A stretch of 64,000 bases of DNA from Branchiostoma floridae (lineage: Eukaryota > Chordata > Leptocardii > Amphioxiformes > Branchiostomatidae), in the NCBI RefSeq assembly GCF_000003815.2, contig NC_049982.1:4452942-4516941 (forward strand), read 5' to 3'. The first letter of the stretch is position 1. Each line of letters begins with the position of its first letter. Below are positions 20,806 to 31,915 of this stretch, one piece after another. The position numbers and the translations under genes were made by a program. A model generated the notes under the pieces. That model worked only from the letters and a program-made list of their open reading frames with translations. It had not been told where the DNA came from and searched no databases.

Positions 20806-23597
20806 CACCAACGAGTACAGCCCAACCCTGCATATATGGATGTTACTATTGGTATCGTTACATATATGTAACACTACGCCTGTCTAGTGTACGACACCAC
20901 CTTCACAAAGTGTACTACGCCTGTCGTTTCACCAAGAAGTCCAGTACTTTAACAGGCTTTGTTTTTGTTATTCTTTACATCACATTCAGGTCTCCGGCAC
21001 AGCAAAGACTACAGATGACCTCGGAAAAGTACTACGCCTGTCCAGTGTGCGACAGTACTTTTATCTGGAGTCCAGTACTTTAACACTAAACATCTGTACA
21101 ACACTCTCAGGTACCGGGCACAGCAAAGCATACAAACAGCCTCAGGAAGGTGTACTATGCTTGTCCTTTTCACCAAAAAGTCCAGTATTCAAACAGGCTT
21201 TTTTTTTTCAAAAATATTCTGTACATCACTCTCAGGTTCCTGGCACAGCAAAGCGTACAGACGACCTCGGGAAGGTGTACTACGCCTGTCCGGTGTGCGA
21301 CAGTACCTTTACCTGGAAGTCCAGTACTTTAACAGGCTTATGTTTTGTTATCCTTTGCATCACATTCAGGTTCCCGGCACAGCAAAGCGTACAGATGACG
21401 TAGGGAAATTGTACTTACTATGCTTGTCTGCTGTGAGACAGTACCTTTACCTGGAAATCCAGTGCTTAAACAGGCTTTTTAAAATATTATTCTGTACATC
21501 ACATTCAGGTCCCTGGCACAGCAAAGCGTACAGATGATCTGGGGAAGGTGTACTACGCCTGTCCGGTGTGTGACAGTACTTTCACATGGAAATCCAGTCT
21601 GCAGCGCCACATGCACAACCACTCCATGTGGAGACGCCACGTCTGCCAGGTCAGAAACATAGGAAACTAGAGTTCCACGAACACATACCTTTGCCAAATA
21701 AATTAGGTTTGTTATGAAGAATGATGTCTGTAGACAAATGCGTTACTCATTTCATTATCTTTATAATTATATGCTTGGAGTTGGTTTATAAAATTTCGGC
21801 ATTGATTATGCAAATTAGATCCCAAGTTACAATCAATTGATATCAAATTGTATCAAACATTACGTAAGCTATCAGCATACCAAAAATCATGGTGATCCTT
21901 TGATCCATTCTTGACTTATTCTCTTTCAAAGTCTTTAAATTCACCTCTTACTCTCTTCCCTCTTTCTCAGTTACCTGTGACAACTTTGAAAGTACTATAA
22001 TGAATGCATTGGATTTGTGAACTTTTCCTAACCAATTATGCAAATTAGCTGTTAATTTGCATAATGAGTATTACATTATATAAGTCTTCACTTAGGCTAT
22101 TTACATGCCAAAAATTATGACGATCCATCAACACGTTCATATTTTCTCATTGATTATGCAAATGAGATCGTCATTTGCATAATTGATATCTACTGACATT
22201 TCTCTCTTTCCCAGCTACATATGTGACAAGTTTGAAAGTCCTATCATAGAATGCAGTAGTTTTATAAACTTTCCTTATTAATTATGCAAATTAGTGGTTG
22301 ATTTGCATAATTAGTGTCTCATTATGTAAGTCAACACTCATTCTATCTACATACCAAAAATCATGAAGATCTGTCAACACGTTGTAGAGTTATTACCGTC
22401 CAAAGTTTGAAAGGAAACCGGCGACTGCAGTTCCAAAAAAGCTGCTAGGGGGCCCAAACTCACAGCACTTAATCTCTACCCCGAGGGCTATCAACCCTTA
22501 AAAAATCATGACCTCAGCATGTCCAGATCACGAGATATAAAAAATTGAGTATCCGCTGCAGTACCTTAGCAAGCCGCTAGGGGGCCCGTTATCGAACTTG
22601 ACCTTCGTTTTCCTGACCCCTACCCACCAACCAAATATCAACAGGATCCATCCAAGGCTTCTCGAGTTATGCTGTTGACACACAGACACACACACACACA
22701 GACACACAAACACGCCCAAAACATAACCTTAGCCATTCTGGCAAAGGTAATCAAGCTTCCTGATTGGCTAGGAGGAAGAATATCACATGACATTGTTTCC
22801 TTATTATATTTTGGTATTCTATCCAGTTATAGTGATTTGGTGGGGTTTTAAAATGCTCAAAGTGTTGCTCTCCAAAAACAAGGTCGCCTAAGATTTTCTG
22901 GATGTAATAGATGACACAGTTTTTGTCATACGTTTCCTAAGACAAAGCAGACAGTGGTGGCAGTTTTACGGCGAATTTAAAACCACCGCGAACATTTTTC
23001 CATGGCAGTAAGAGACTGCAATGCATGGTGCTACCGCAAACTTAAAACCAGCACAAAAAGTCCTTTTCCCCCAAAGGCATTTACAGTACTTCAGCCAAGT
23101 TATTAGATTTGAAATGTCTTCATTTTCTTCTCTGTTTCTCCACCCAGGTTTGCGGGAAGTCGTTTGCGCGGATGGACGTGCTGAAGGACCACATGCTGCT
23201 CCACCTGGCGGAGAAGCCCCACAAGTGCGACATCTGCGGCCGCAAGTTCACCCACAAGAAGAACCTGAAGATGCACGTCATGCGCCACATGGGCGGCTCC
23301 CCCATGACCTGCAAGATCTGCCACTACCGCTACGCCACCGTGGCCGGCCTGCGCAACCACATGAAGATCAAACACGACGCCGAGCTCGTGGAAGCCCAGG
23401 GTCCGGACGGGGACGGAACACCACAGTGTGCAGACATGGCGTCACCCTCGGAGCTGTCGTCCATTAACGTGGATCAGGGCACCCCCATGGAAGAGAGTGG
23501 TAACAGCCCAGGGGATGGGGTACAGCACGAGCTCTCATCTGTAGGCATGGACCAGAACACCCCTGTGGACGACAGTGGGAATGGCCCACAAGAGTAG
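18788..23597 (+). CDS. ZBTB-type transcription factor: BTB domain plus four C2H2 zinc fingers
   Basis: Six coding exons: 18788-19062, 19253-19607, 19988-20168, 20554-20654, 21509-21649 and 23148-23597 (1503 bp, 500 aa, frame consistent). Exon 1 holds the BTB core (FVKHLNDMRQRGQLCDLTVV, then CHRAVLAACSSYFRSVF); exon 2 completes it (LTLNAGNTGDILVAATML) and leads into a Ser/Thr-rich linker. The last two exons carry four C2H2 fingers starting YACPVCDSTF, HVCQVCGKSF, HKCDICGRKF and MTCKICHYRY, each CX2C-X12-HX3-4H; the fifth junction falls inside finger 2. The C-terminus has two imperfect repeats (ELSSINVDQGTPMEESGN, ELSSVGMDQNTPVDDSGN). The start has good context (CAAGATGG). BTB mediates dimerisation and corepressor contact, the fingers bind DNA; it should be nuclear. 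I cannot assign a vertebrate orthologue. A non-coding acceptor precedes at 18639. Confidence 0.88.
20715..20812. repeat. (CA)n microsatellite
   Basis: About 40 CA units with small interruptions (AAGCACAC, ACGCACAC) in the intron after the fourth coding exon of the ZBTB gene. Confidence 0.95.
20870..21485 (+). pseudogene. Decayed tandem copies of the first zinc-finger exon of the ZBTB gene
   Basis: The intron before the functional exon 21509-21649 holds at least four copies of that exon's acceptor and first half (AGGT.CC.GGCACAGCAAAG, YYACPVCDSTF). They lie near 20989-21080, 21110-21200, 21236-21340 and 21369-21475, and a further remnant near 20885-20960. Each ends in a shared AAGTCCAGTACTTTAACAGG tail instead of the histidine half of the finger. 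Some have frameshifts or lost cysteines, whereas 21236-21340 still reads well. The period is about 110-140 bp. They are best seen as duplicated, truncated exon remnants. Confidence 0.8.
21790..22400. repeat. Tandem repeat with paired octamer palindromes
   Basis: Three units of about 118-128 bp each contain ATGCAAAT followed 9-10 bp later by its reverse complement ATTTGCAT: 22038-22045/22055-22062, 22156-22163/22173-22180 and 22284-22291/22301-22308. A single ATGCAAAT also lies at 21808-21815. Between them a second conserved block reads ACATACCAAAAATCATG.(A/T)GATC. The octamer is the classical POU/Oct site. The repeat sits in the last intron of the ZBTB gene; a similar pair is at 59383-59390/59400-59407. 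Confidence 0.75.
22560..22740. repeat. Dispersed repeat with ACAGACACAC tail, copy 1
   Basis: Shares TTATCGAACTTGACCTTCGT, TTTCCTGA, AACAGGATCCAT, CTTCTCGAGTTAT and a CAGACACACA-rich end with 58200-58345. Two separated copies with the same simple-repeat tail indicate a dispersed mobile repeat, possibly SINE- or LINE-derived. Just upstream GCTAGGGGGCCC occurs twice (22442 and 22570). Confidence 0.6.
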
Positions 23598-24589
23598 TCC
23601 ATGGGCTTTTGCTATAAGTCTATAGACCAGAGACCAAAGCTATAACTAGTTTTTGCCTAATGGAACTTTTTATCTGTAAGCATAGACCAGAACACCCCCA
23701 TAAGATACAGTGGAATGGCCCAGAGGACAGGGTACAGCAAGAGCTGTCATCTGAATGCATGGACCAGAACACCCCTGCGGATGACAGTGGGAATGGCCCG
23801 TAAGAGTAGTCCATGGACTATGTCTAGGGACCAGGGCTATGTGATGATGATGATGGCTGGAAATCTAGAGAGAATGTACAATATCTAAATACACATTCCT
23901 GATAACTAAGTAATCTGTATCCATATAGCCGGTATTACCGCCCTTTGGCACACAACAGCTTCAGAAGTTATGTCTAATTTTTAAATAATGGAACTTTTAT
24001 CGTTAAGCATAGACCAGGACACCCCCATGGAAGGAAGTGGAATGGCCCAGAGGATGTGGTACAGCAAGAACAAACCATGGGCTTGGGATCTAGACTTTTA
24101 CTCTTCTTACTACATGTATTTATTTATTTTAGTGCAATTACTGAATTATGACTAGGCACTCTCTTCTGTAAGCATAGACCATGGCAACACTACAGCAAGA
24201 ACTAATCATGTACTAGATACTTTTTTACTGTCTTTGCTGTACATAACAGTTGTATTTGCAGATGTGCAATTACTGAATATTTATATGTAAGCAAAGACCA
24301 AACCCCCCCTGTGGAGGACAATGGGGATGGCCCAGAAGATCACGGCCTTACTGTTGTACATTCTTACAGCTACCATTAAGAATCAATGGCAATGCTGGTG
24401 ATGATGTTTAGATAATTTTCTATTTTGACATTTTAGCAAAGGAGCTGCAAATACAGAGAAACAGTGTTATCAAGATAGTCTTAAGACTCTCAATCTTAGT
24501 TATTTGCTTCTGGACAAAATTTCAGTAGCATTATTTATAGAAGGAGGACAAAATGGCAACAGAGTGTATTATCACATTAAAGGAATAAA
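23598..24589 (+). other. 3' UTR of the ZBTB gene with degenerate copies of the C-terminal coding repeat
   Basis: After the stop codon the sequence that encodes the C-terminal repeat (GCATGGACCAGAACACCCC, GACAGTGGGAATGGCCC) recurs in decayed form near 23675-23735, 23745-23805, 24005-24070, 24165-24190 and 24290-24345. A canonical AATAAA lies at 24584-24589 and is the likely polyadenylation signal. The coding minisatellite therefore extends well past the present stop codon. Confidence 0.65.
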
Positions 24590-24895
24590 AGCACTGCCTG
24601 AAACTGTATGTACCCAGGTAATAACTGTCTGTGGTAACCTTCCTGTTTAGCATTATCTTTTCTTAAACTAGAGAACCAGTGAATCAAGTTCTGTAGCATT
24701 AGCATTATTTTACAATTGAAGGAGGCTATATACATTATTCTGCAGCATGTGCATTCATGTAATATGTTCAGTTGATATCTAAAAATCTTTATGTATACAA
24801 AGTTGCTTTCCCCAGTTGGGATTAGGGGCTTTCCAAAACGGCTAAACCAGCCATTCAATATCCTTATCAAGGAAAAAGAAACAACATCATCAAAA

Positions 24896-25233
24896 CAGGG
24901 CTCGAAATACCACCAGCACATGCAGGTTAGTGCAGGTAAAATTGGAGCTGTGCAGGTATTTCTGATGTATACCCGAACCTAGCCTGCACTGGTCCATGTA
25001 CTGGGTTTTATACATAAATGTCTTACAATGTATCATGTGGCTGTATATGGATTGTTACCACCTATAAAGTATAAATCTAAATGAATAATAGCAATGGTTC
25101 CTTAACAATTTTAGTATGATCCATACTTCCTAAATTTATGTAGAGTGGTGCAAGTAAAATTTGTCTGGTGCAGTTAATTTTCAATGTTACCTGCATCAGT
25201 GCAAGTATGCAGAAAAAAAGATTTCGAGCTCTG
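24896..25233. mobile_element. Foldback DNA element with CAGGGCTCGAAAT ends (hAT-like)
   Basis: The left end CAGGGCTCGAAAT and right end ATTTCGAGCTCTG are inverted repeats. Internal GTGCAGGTAAAATT/AAGTAAAATTTG blocks echo each other. CAGGG-type ends are common in hAT elements, but the flanks show no clear 8-bp duplication, so the class is tentative. It lies upstream of the first cyclophilin gene. Confidence 0.55.
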
Positions 25234-25371
25234 TCAGAAGAAGCACTACATACCTGTGTCTACGAATCTATATCAGCGCTATCTGACATACTATTTCAAG
25301 CTCTAGATACTTCAATGTTTCTATTACATCAAAGTAGGCGGATTGATTCTAACTTAAACCACTGTGGTGCG

Positions 25372-25490
25372 GCAGTCACGTGCATATAAGGAAAGGGTCA
25401 CAGTTCAACATTCCATCCCGCCTGCAACCGGCGAAGCACGAGGCACACCTTTCCAAGTTCGTCCAGAGAAAAAAAGCGAGAGTTACAAAC
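25372..25490 (+). promoter_or_regulatory. Promoter/5' UTR of cyclophilin copy 1
   Basis: Contains an E-box CACGTG at 25377-25382 followed directly by a TATA-like CATATAAGG. The block GGGTCACAGTTCAACATTCC then occurs in the 5' UTR. The same E-box and GGGTCACAG block precede copy 2 (32249-32357), where the TATA-like stretch is replaced by a run of A. Confidence 0.55.
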
Positions 25491-28400
25491 ATGAATCGTC
25501 CAATAGTCTATTTCGACATCACTGCCGATGGTGCACCGGTGGGCCGAATCGTCATGGAGGTGACCTGTAGTATTTGACATATCTAAATTTCAAACAATCA
25601 GTCTATAGTATAACGTTAGACTTTCACCGGGAGGTATTTGTGGGAAGGGCAGCAAAGGTGACAATGCGTTCTGATCATGGTAGTTGGATAGTGAATGTTG
25701 TCTTTTGAGTTGAAAGCCCATGTCGCCATAGTCATATCAGGGGTTCACAAAAGGAGACTGTGTATACGTTTTAGGTACAGTCGTGGGTATGTGTCATACG
25801 TCACGAAATTCAACTGTCTTGTGACTTAAACGATGATCAGAGAGCCTCGGCCAAGTTGGGTTTGCAAGATCATTCTTTAAATCCAACAAAAAATCGAGCG
25901 AACGAATGTGATCGTTTACTTCAATGCCTGAATCAAGTAACGTTTTTTTTAAATCTATTTAACGCTAATACAGCAGCGGAGAAAGCTCTACAAACGTCTA
26001 AATGTAGAGTATGGGTGGAAATTTCCATCACATGATAATGTGTCTGTAGTGACATGTCTGGCCTTGTCATACCTGACGGTTTACATGGCCGCAGGCGAGT
26101 CTCAATGCCCATTCATTAATTCTTAATACCCCTTTCCACTAGGACGGCGCTCTCGCCGCGCTCTCCGTGCGACCTAAAATTTGACATATCACTCAACGAA
26201 TTGTATAGAAAATAAACGAAGCTTTTTACACTTTGTGTGTTTTGTTGTCTTCTCGGTCACAGTTTTACATTTTGTATGATATACCCAGTATGAAAGCGAA
26301 GGGTACACATAACCTGTTTAGGTCGCAGTGAGAGCGCAGCGCGATCGCCGTCTAGTGGAAAGGGGGCCTGAACAGCGACTCGGAGTCAAAAAGTAGGTCT
26401 CTCCGTTTTTGTTGTCCTTTCAGCGCTTAGTCCGTTCACGCAACGAAAAATTATAATGAATGAAAGACCTTTATTGTACATTTATGCTCAAACAAGCTAA
26501 GTACTGTACAGGTCATGGCGATCAGGCAAAATTTGATGTAGGAAAAGTGTTATTAATCTACGTCTACAGGGACTACTATATGCTAGTGTATACAGGTTCA
26601 ACTATATAAAGCAAACTTAGCTCTTGTCTAGTGCATTTCGATACCTTTGGCAAAAAAGAGGTGTTTCATTCAGTTATTGGCGTGCACGGCTATTCGGTAG
26701 AATGTGACTTGGTGATCATTACCACTTGCAGTGTTCATCTTTGGAAATTAGCTCTCTTTCTTCGGCGCGGAAGGCCTAGGCTGAATTTAATGAGTGCCAA
26801 AGAGTGAAAGGTCTTTTCCGTGTCAGCACATAGACCAGACCAACCGGTGCCATATAAGGAAGTCTCTAACGATGTACCAAAAATGGTGCCTAGGTTGAAA
26901 GCAGTTGTATTAGTTCACTTGGAAAAGTGCCAAAGAAGAAGCTTCGGTGTGTGGTGTTACAATGACGAGAAGTTGAAATCAAAGCCTTATTGATATTCTT
27001 TCATCTTCTACGAAGTGAAAATGGACTCTTGACATGTTGAAAAGTGTCAGATTGTTTATTTTTCACTTCGTAGAAAATAAGAATAGAATAGACTGGAATA
27101 GAATAGAATAGAAGGTACGAGGGTATAATCTACACAAAGTAGCAAAGTAACTGAAAAGCAAAAAGAGTCAGCTGTGAAGGTCACGCGCATTTATACACCA
27201 AATGGGCATCATAATCTTCCACATACGATCTAAAAGTCGACTCTTTATAAATCATACTACCATATAGCAAAATTCATGCCCCGCTGTCTTTCACTTTACA
27301 GTGTTTACAGACGCTCACAGATTTCGGCCGCACTACTTTTTTTACTCCTTTTTACCCTACGTTATTGAAATACAGTGTTCTGCTACCTTAACGTATCCTG
27401 TGTTACAGAATCAGTACTGGCAAGGAATCGGACCAGCTCCCTTAAAGAATGGAGGATATTCTAGAAGCTGTATCTATTCAGGCCAAGGACATTATGTAGG
27501 GATGTACACCATAATCGCCCTTGGTTAGGCTAAGCTTAGCGTAGCATTATGAATAATTTATGTGTGTGTATTCTGTCTATGAGTTCCCTGCATACGATAC
27601 TTAGCCCCCAGAGATACAAACTACAACCATCCTATTGTGTCTGACAAGTTAACCATGATGATATAACACTTTATTTTACAGCTCCGAGACGATGTTGTCC
27701 CCAAGACAGCAGGTGAGGCCTTGTCATTCAATGTCGTCTTGTCCATGTATTACTTGTGGTGGATTTTAATTTGATTTAGGAATTTTTAACCCATTCACTA
27801 TTTATTTAACTATCTTTGTGTGACCTCATGTGTCTTTTAAAGTCAAAGCTAGAGGGGAATTTTTCGTAGAGTGGAATTTGTTATCACCAAGTACAGTAGG
27901 GGCATCTTCTTTGGGTAGTTTTAAAGAACGCTTGCAGATAGATGTAATGAGTCGTTCGGTGTAATATAACCAGCTGCTGCCGCGCCGCGTGCCTGCGAAG
28001 CTGGTGTGTTACGCCGAACGGCGGTTATACCGGCTATATAGATACAGATGCAGATACAGCTACTCTTTTACTACCCCTGTCACATTTGGCGAAAATCGAT
28101 CGGACGACGATTCTGCGGCAATCGCCCGAACCTCGCTTATAATGATAACTTTATTGCACAACAATGATACAAGGTACAAAGTATGGCTTATATGTGACAG
28201 GGACGGTTTTCAGGTGGAAAATACGCGCAACCCTCTGTCCATCTTAAATATGGGCGGTCTTCCATGGATACGCCCGAAGATCGTCGATAATGTGACAGGG
28301 GTATTAACAAACTTTAGCTTGAACGTGACGTCATAATCGCCAAGCTGGTTAGACAAACTTGAAACAGTCAGACCTATAAATTTTCATGGGTACAAAACTA

Positions 28401-30821
28401 TACGTTCATGATCATAATTCAGATTTACCAGGAAAAGTCCAGTTTGCACCATCCAACATGGCAAACCATACCTACGGCATAAGTTACGCGAGTACAAACA
28501 CCATGTAAGGCACACTGAAGTCCAGAATCACCCTCATGTATGCTGCAGATGTCGCCTGCGTGCATGCGTGTACATGTGTGGACATGCGTGTACATGTGTG
28601 TACACGTGTGTACATGCGTGTACATGCGTGTACATGCGTGTACATGTGTGTACATGCGTGTACATGTGTTTACATGTGTGTACATGCGTGTACATGTGTG
28701 TACATGCGTGTACATGTGTGTGTACATGTGTGTACATGCGTGTACATGCGTGTACATGTGTGTACATGCGTTTACATGCGTGTACATGTGTGTACATGCG
28801 TGTACATGTGTGTACATGCGTTTACATGCGTTTACATGCTTGTACATGTGTGTACATGTGTGTACATGTACATGTACATGTAGTCAAATCACTTAGCCCC
28901 GTTACGCACAAACACGAAGCCATCTAACGCTACTTGTAACCCTCACTAGAATGCTCAGTGTTAGTACTGTTACCCTCCAGGCAGAGGTTGGTGGGGAAAG
29001 TCTTGACATTTTCCTTATATGCCACATTTTTTGCCAGTTGGTGGGGATAGCTAACAGAAAAAGACGGCATATAACGAAAAGGTCAAGACTTTCTCCACCA
29101 ACTTCTGCTTGGAGAGTAGCGTGTGTCTCCAGAAGACTGTGTACATGTTGCTTGTGTCGGTATCGAAATTCATGACACATATTGCAAGTTGTAATCCTTA
29201 TGTTCTTCTCCAGAAAACTTCCGCGCCCTGTGCACCGGGGAGAAGGGCTTCGGGTACAAGAACTCTTCCTTCCACCGGGTCATCCCTGACTTCATGTGCC
29301 AAGGGGGAGACTTCACCCGAGGGGACGGGACAGGAGGCAAGAGCATCTACGGCAACAAGTTCCCGGATGAGAACTTCCAGCTCAAGCACGAGGGTAAGAT
29401 GCTTGTCTGTCCTGTTCTGTTCAGTTGTAGTCAAGCGAGAAGTAAACGGCAAACCAAACAGCAGAGACTGGGTCAAGTTAAAGTTTATTGCACAGCAATT
29501 GTAACTGGTACAATGGAAACCAATGCGTTCTATAAGACCAAGGAGGTTTAAAAGTTTTTACCCCCTTTGATAAGACAACTGGCTAGTTTCCAGGTAAACA
29601 ATATTTAAATACAATACAATCTCTACAACAAATGGAAACAAAACGGAGATTTACTTCCGGACGTTTCGAGTGACATTCATCACACTTCTTCACTGTCACT
29701 ATAACGAACCGCCATAAGAATTCCATACAAGTCCATCGAAGTAGGAAAAAATCGGTTGAACATATCAAAGTCACTAACTCATTAGGATCGTATACAAGAG
29801 ATGTACCAAGACATTATCAGTAATCCTGAGGTATATACACTCCAGATATTTAGGTGTTCCAGACAATGTTGAGAAGGTCTCTGCAACAATGGTTTTTGAG
29901 AGTTGATGTTATTTGTTCTATGGTACATTGTTTATATTCCATGGTTTCATGAATAAACAAAGGTTCAAACAAACAGACCAGTCTTTAGCTGTCTGTTCTT
30001 CTGTATTTCCGCAGGTGAGGGTATCCTGTCCATGGCCAACGCAGGCCCGAACACCAACGGTTCACAATTCTTTCTGTGCACTGTTAAGACAGCTTGGTGA
30101 GTTATCGTTACACCGTTTTGTTTGCCGCCATTGCCTAAAATGGCTATAGAACTATCTTTACCTTTGCCCTTTCTTACTTGCGTGGAAATAGGAACAGTTT
30201 CACTAGTATCACGTGGTATTACGTGGTATTTCTACCAGACTCCGGCCTGGCCGAATAGTAATAGGAGACTTTGGCCAAGTTAGTGGGAGTGAACTGGCCT
30301 GCCGGATAGACTGCAAAAGAGTAATTGAAATCCCACGGCTACTTATATGTGCCTTTTTTTGCAAATTCTTATTTTCTTCATCCAGCTGACACGTCTGTTT
30401 GGAGACTAAAGGTGGTATCTCACTGCACTTGTGTCACGCTTGCGTCACTGCGGGGTTCACATAATACTCAACGAATTTCAGACATAAGAACGAATTTTCT
30501 TACTTTTTGTGTATTTTGTCATCTTCTAAGTCATACTTTTTCATATTATACAATATCTAAATTATAAAAAAAATGGAGAAAATGACAGAACAGTGACGCA
30601 ATGAACGAACCCCGAAGTGACACAAGCTTGACACAAGTGGAGTGAGATACAACCTTTAGTATCACGTACCTCTGTGTTTCTCCAGGCTGGACGGCAAGCA
30701 CGTGGTGTTTGGGAAGGTCGTGGAAGGCATGGACGTGGTGAAGAAGGTCGAGACCTACGGCAGCAGTCCGTCAGGCAAGACTTCCAAGAAAATCGTCATC
30801 GCGGATTCCGGGCAGCTGTGA
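25491..30821 (+). CDS. Cyclophilin A-type peptidyl-prolyl cis-trans isomerase, copy 1 (165 aa)
   Basis: Exons 25491-25559, 27682-27712, 29214-29393, 30015-30096 and 30686-30821 (498 bp with stop), GT-AG borders, phases consistent. The product starts [14 protein letters not shown] and has the full cyclophilin domain: [30 protein letters not shown] (catalytic Arg55, Phe60, Gln63 by human CypA numbering), [17 protein letters not shown] (Ala101, Gln111, Phe113), then a Trp completed across a junction, LDGKHVVFG (His126) and a C-terminus IVIADSGQL. The length of 165 aa equals cytosolic CypA, with no signal peptide or organelle tail, so it should be a cytosolic folding enzyme binding Xaa-Pro bonds and cyclosporin. 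All key residues are present. The second exon is only 31 bp. Confidence 0.93.
26129..26366. mobile_element. MITE in cyclophilin copy 1 intron 1
   Basis: Terminal inverted repeats CCCCTTTCCACTAG(G)ACGGCG and CGCCGTCTAGTGGAAAGGGG enclose about 200 bp. The interior (CTCAACGAATT, TTTGTGT.TTTTGT..TCTTCT) matches the interior of the element at 30405-30660 although the ends differ, so the two belong to one superfamily. Confidence 0.7.
27855..28060 (+). mobile_element. LINE 3' end with (GATACA)n tail
   Basis: The translated stretch GVEWNLL-type followed by [19 protein letters not shown] is a typical ORF2 C-terminus. A 3' UTR GCTGGTGTGTTACGCCGAAC GGCGGTTATACCGGCTATAT and a GATACA tail follow. The same 3' end occurs at 49265-49475 and, inverted, at 49150-49215. 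It lies in intron 2 of cyclophilin copy 1. Confidence 0.65.
28072..28303. mobile_element. MITE of the TACCCC-ended family, copy 2
   Basis: Starts TACCCCTGTCACATTTGGCG and ends TGTGACAGGGGTA, followed by TTA. The interior includes TTTATTGCACAACAATG and GGGACGGTTTTCAGGTG, shared in inverse orientation with 34942-35165. It inserted right at the tail of the LINE fragment 27855-28060. Confidence 0.75.
28555..28882. repeat. 10-bp minisatellite, strictly alternating pyrimidine-purine
   Basis: About 30 units of TACATGYGTG in intron 2 of cyclophilin copy 1. Almost every base alternates pyrimidine and purine over some 320 bp, which is the signature of DNA able to adopt the Z form. Reading frames here ([10 protein letters not shown]-type) are repeat artefacts. 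Confidence 0.9.
28971..29118. mobile_element. Foldback element in cyclophilin copy 1 intron 2
   Basis: CAGGCAGAGGTTGGTGGGGA and AAGTCTTGAC are repeated inverted as GTCAAGACTTTCTCCACCAA and CTTCTGCTTGGAGAG. GCATATAA and its partner lie further in. About 148 bp, probably a MITE. Confidence 0.65.
30405..30660. mobile_element. MITE in cyclophilin copy 1 intron 4
   Basis: Terminal inverted repeats ACTAAAGGTGGTATCTCACT and AGTGAGATACAACCTTTAGT, with inner arms TTGTGTCACGCTTG/CAAGCTTGACACAA-like. The interior resembles that of 26129-26366. Confidence 0.7.
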
Positions 30822-31340
30822 CGTGGTCGTCACTGGGGTTCCGTGATCACAGATTGATCACAGATTGATTAATCATAGATTAATTGATCATAGATTGAAT
30901 GATCATAGATTGGTTGATCAAATCCCACATGTCTCTGTTACCGTTCATATTGGTGTTGCAGGCAAACGAATGAACGTGCAATGGCTTAGAAGAATTGAAT
31001 TATTTGGCGGCTCATCAAAAACTGCTGTAACGTAGTCTTTTGGGGTTCCGATAATCATAAAACCTCTACCAGACTAACTACTCCAGATAGCTATAAGGAG
31101 GATAATTTGCCAGGGGAGTTTGACCACTGTAGGCTTTCTTTTTTTCTGAACCGTTAGGGGGAATGTTAACCTTAGCATGGACTCATTCTCCTGGCCAACT
31201 ATTCCCTTTTGTCGGGTCTGGTGGAGGCTGATAGAGCTAGCTCAAGTCCCACATGCTGTTGCCATTTTATACTGGTGGTGTTGCAGGTAAACGTGCAATG
31301 GCTTAGAAGAACAGAGTTATTGAAAACCTTTGGTGGCTCA
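30822..31340 (+). other. 3' region of cyclophilin copy 1 with repeated 3' flank
   Basis: Short GATCATAGATT repeats (30845-30920) follow the stop. The block TGTTGCAGGCAAACG, GTGCAATGGCTTAGAAGAA, GGCTCATCA then occurs at 30950-31020, again at 31250-31335, and likewise twice behind copy 2 (35440-35510 and 36085-36160). The 3' flank was thus duplicated before the gene was. Confidence 0.6.
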
Positions 31341-31915
31341 TCGCCGGTTTGAATCTTGTCAAAGTTTTTCTATACTACATGTATGTCAAAATGTAGGAAG
31401 GTTTGTCTTTCGTCAATGGTTGTCTGTGCTTGGTGTTACATGCGTATGATTTCATCAGCTATAAAGACTTAAATGTCAAGCGAATTTTGGATCTAAATTA
31501 AGTCAAAGCATCACGTAGACAAATTTGTTACATTTCATCGATGTTGTTTTCTTTTTTTGTAATCAACACGAGTGATGGTGATACTTAGCCTCCCTTGCAG
31601 ACCTTGGATTTTGTCAACGTCTTTACAAACAATATGTATCTTAAGAGATAGAAAAGTTTATTCCCCCTCAGACGCCTGCAAAAGATACTTACAGCATTTT
31701 CCCAAGAATGACGTCAACATCAGTACCGTAGTCAAATCTGTCTATAAGGTTTACATTGTTACAATTGGGTGCGTATCATAACATCAGCTGCAGAATTAAA
31801 GTTTTCTTTGGCTCGATACTTCTTATGAGTTTTTGCGTTGTTAGTCGTAAATAGTTTTACCAGGCTGGTTCGGTACCCTGCCGAATGGCAGCTCACTCCA
31901 GACCCTTAACCACTC

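Noticed and set aside
28425-28927. Cys/His/Tyr-rich frames ([10 protein letters not shown]) on both strands
   Set aside because: Pure products of the TACATGYGTG repeat in an intron.
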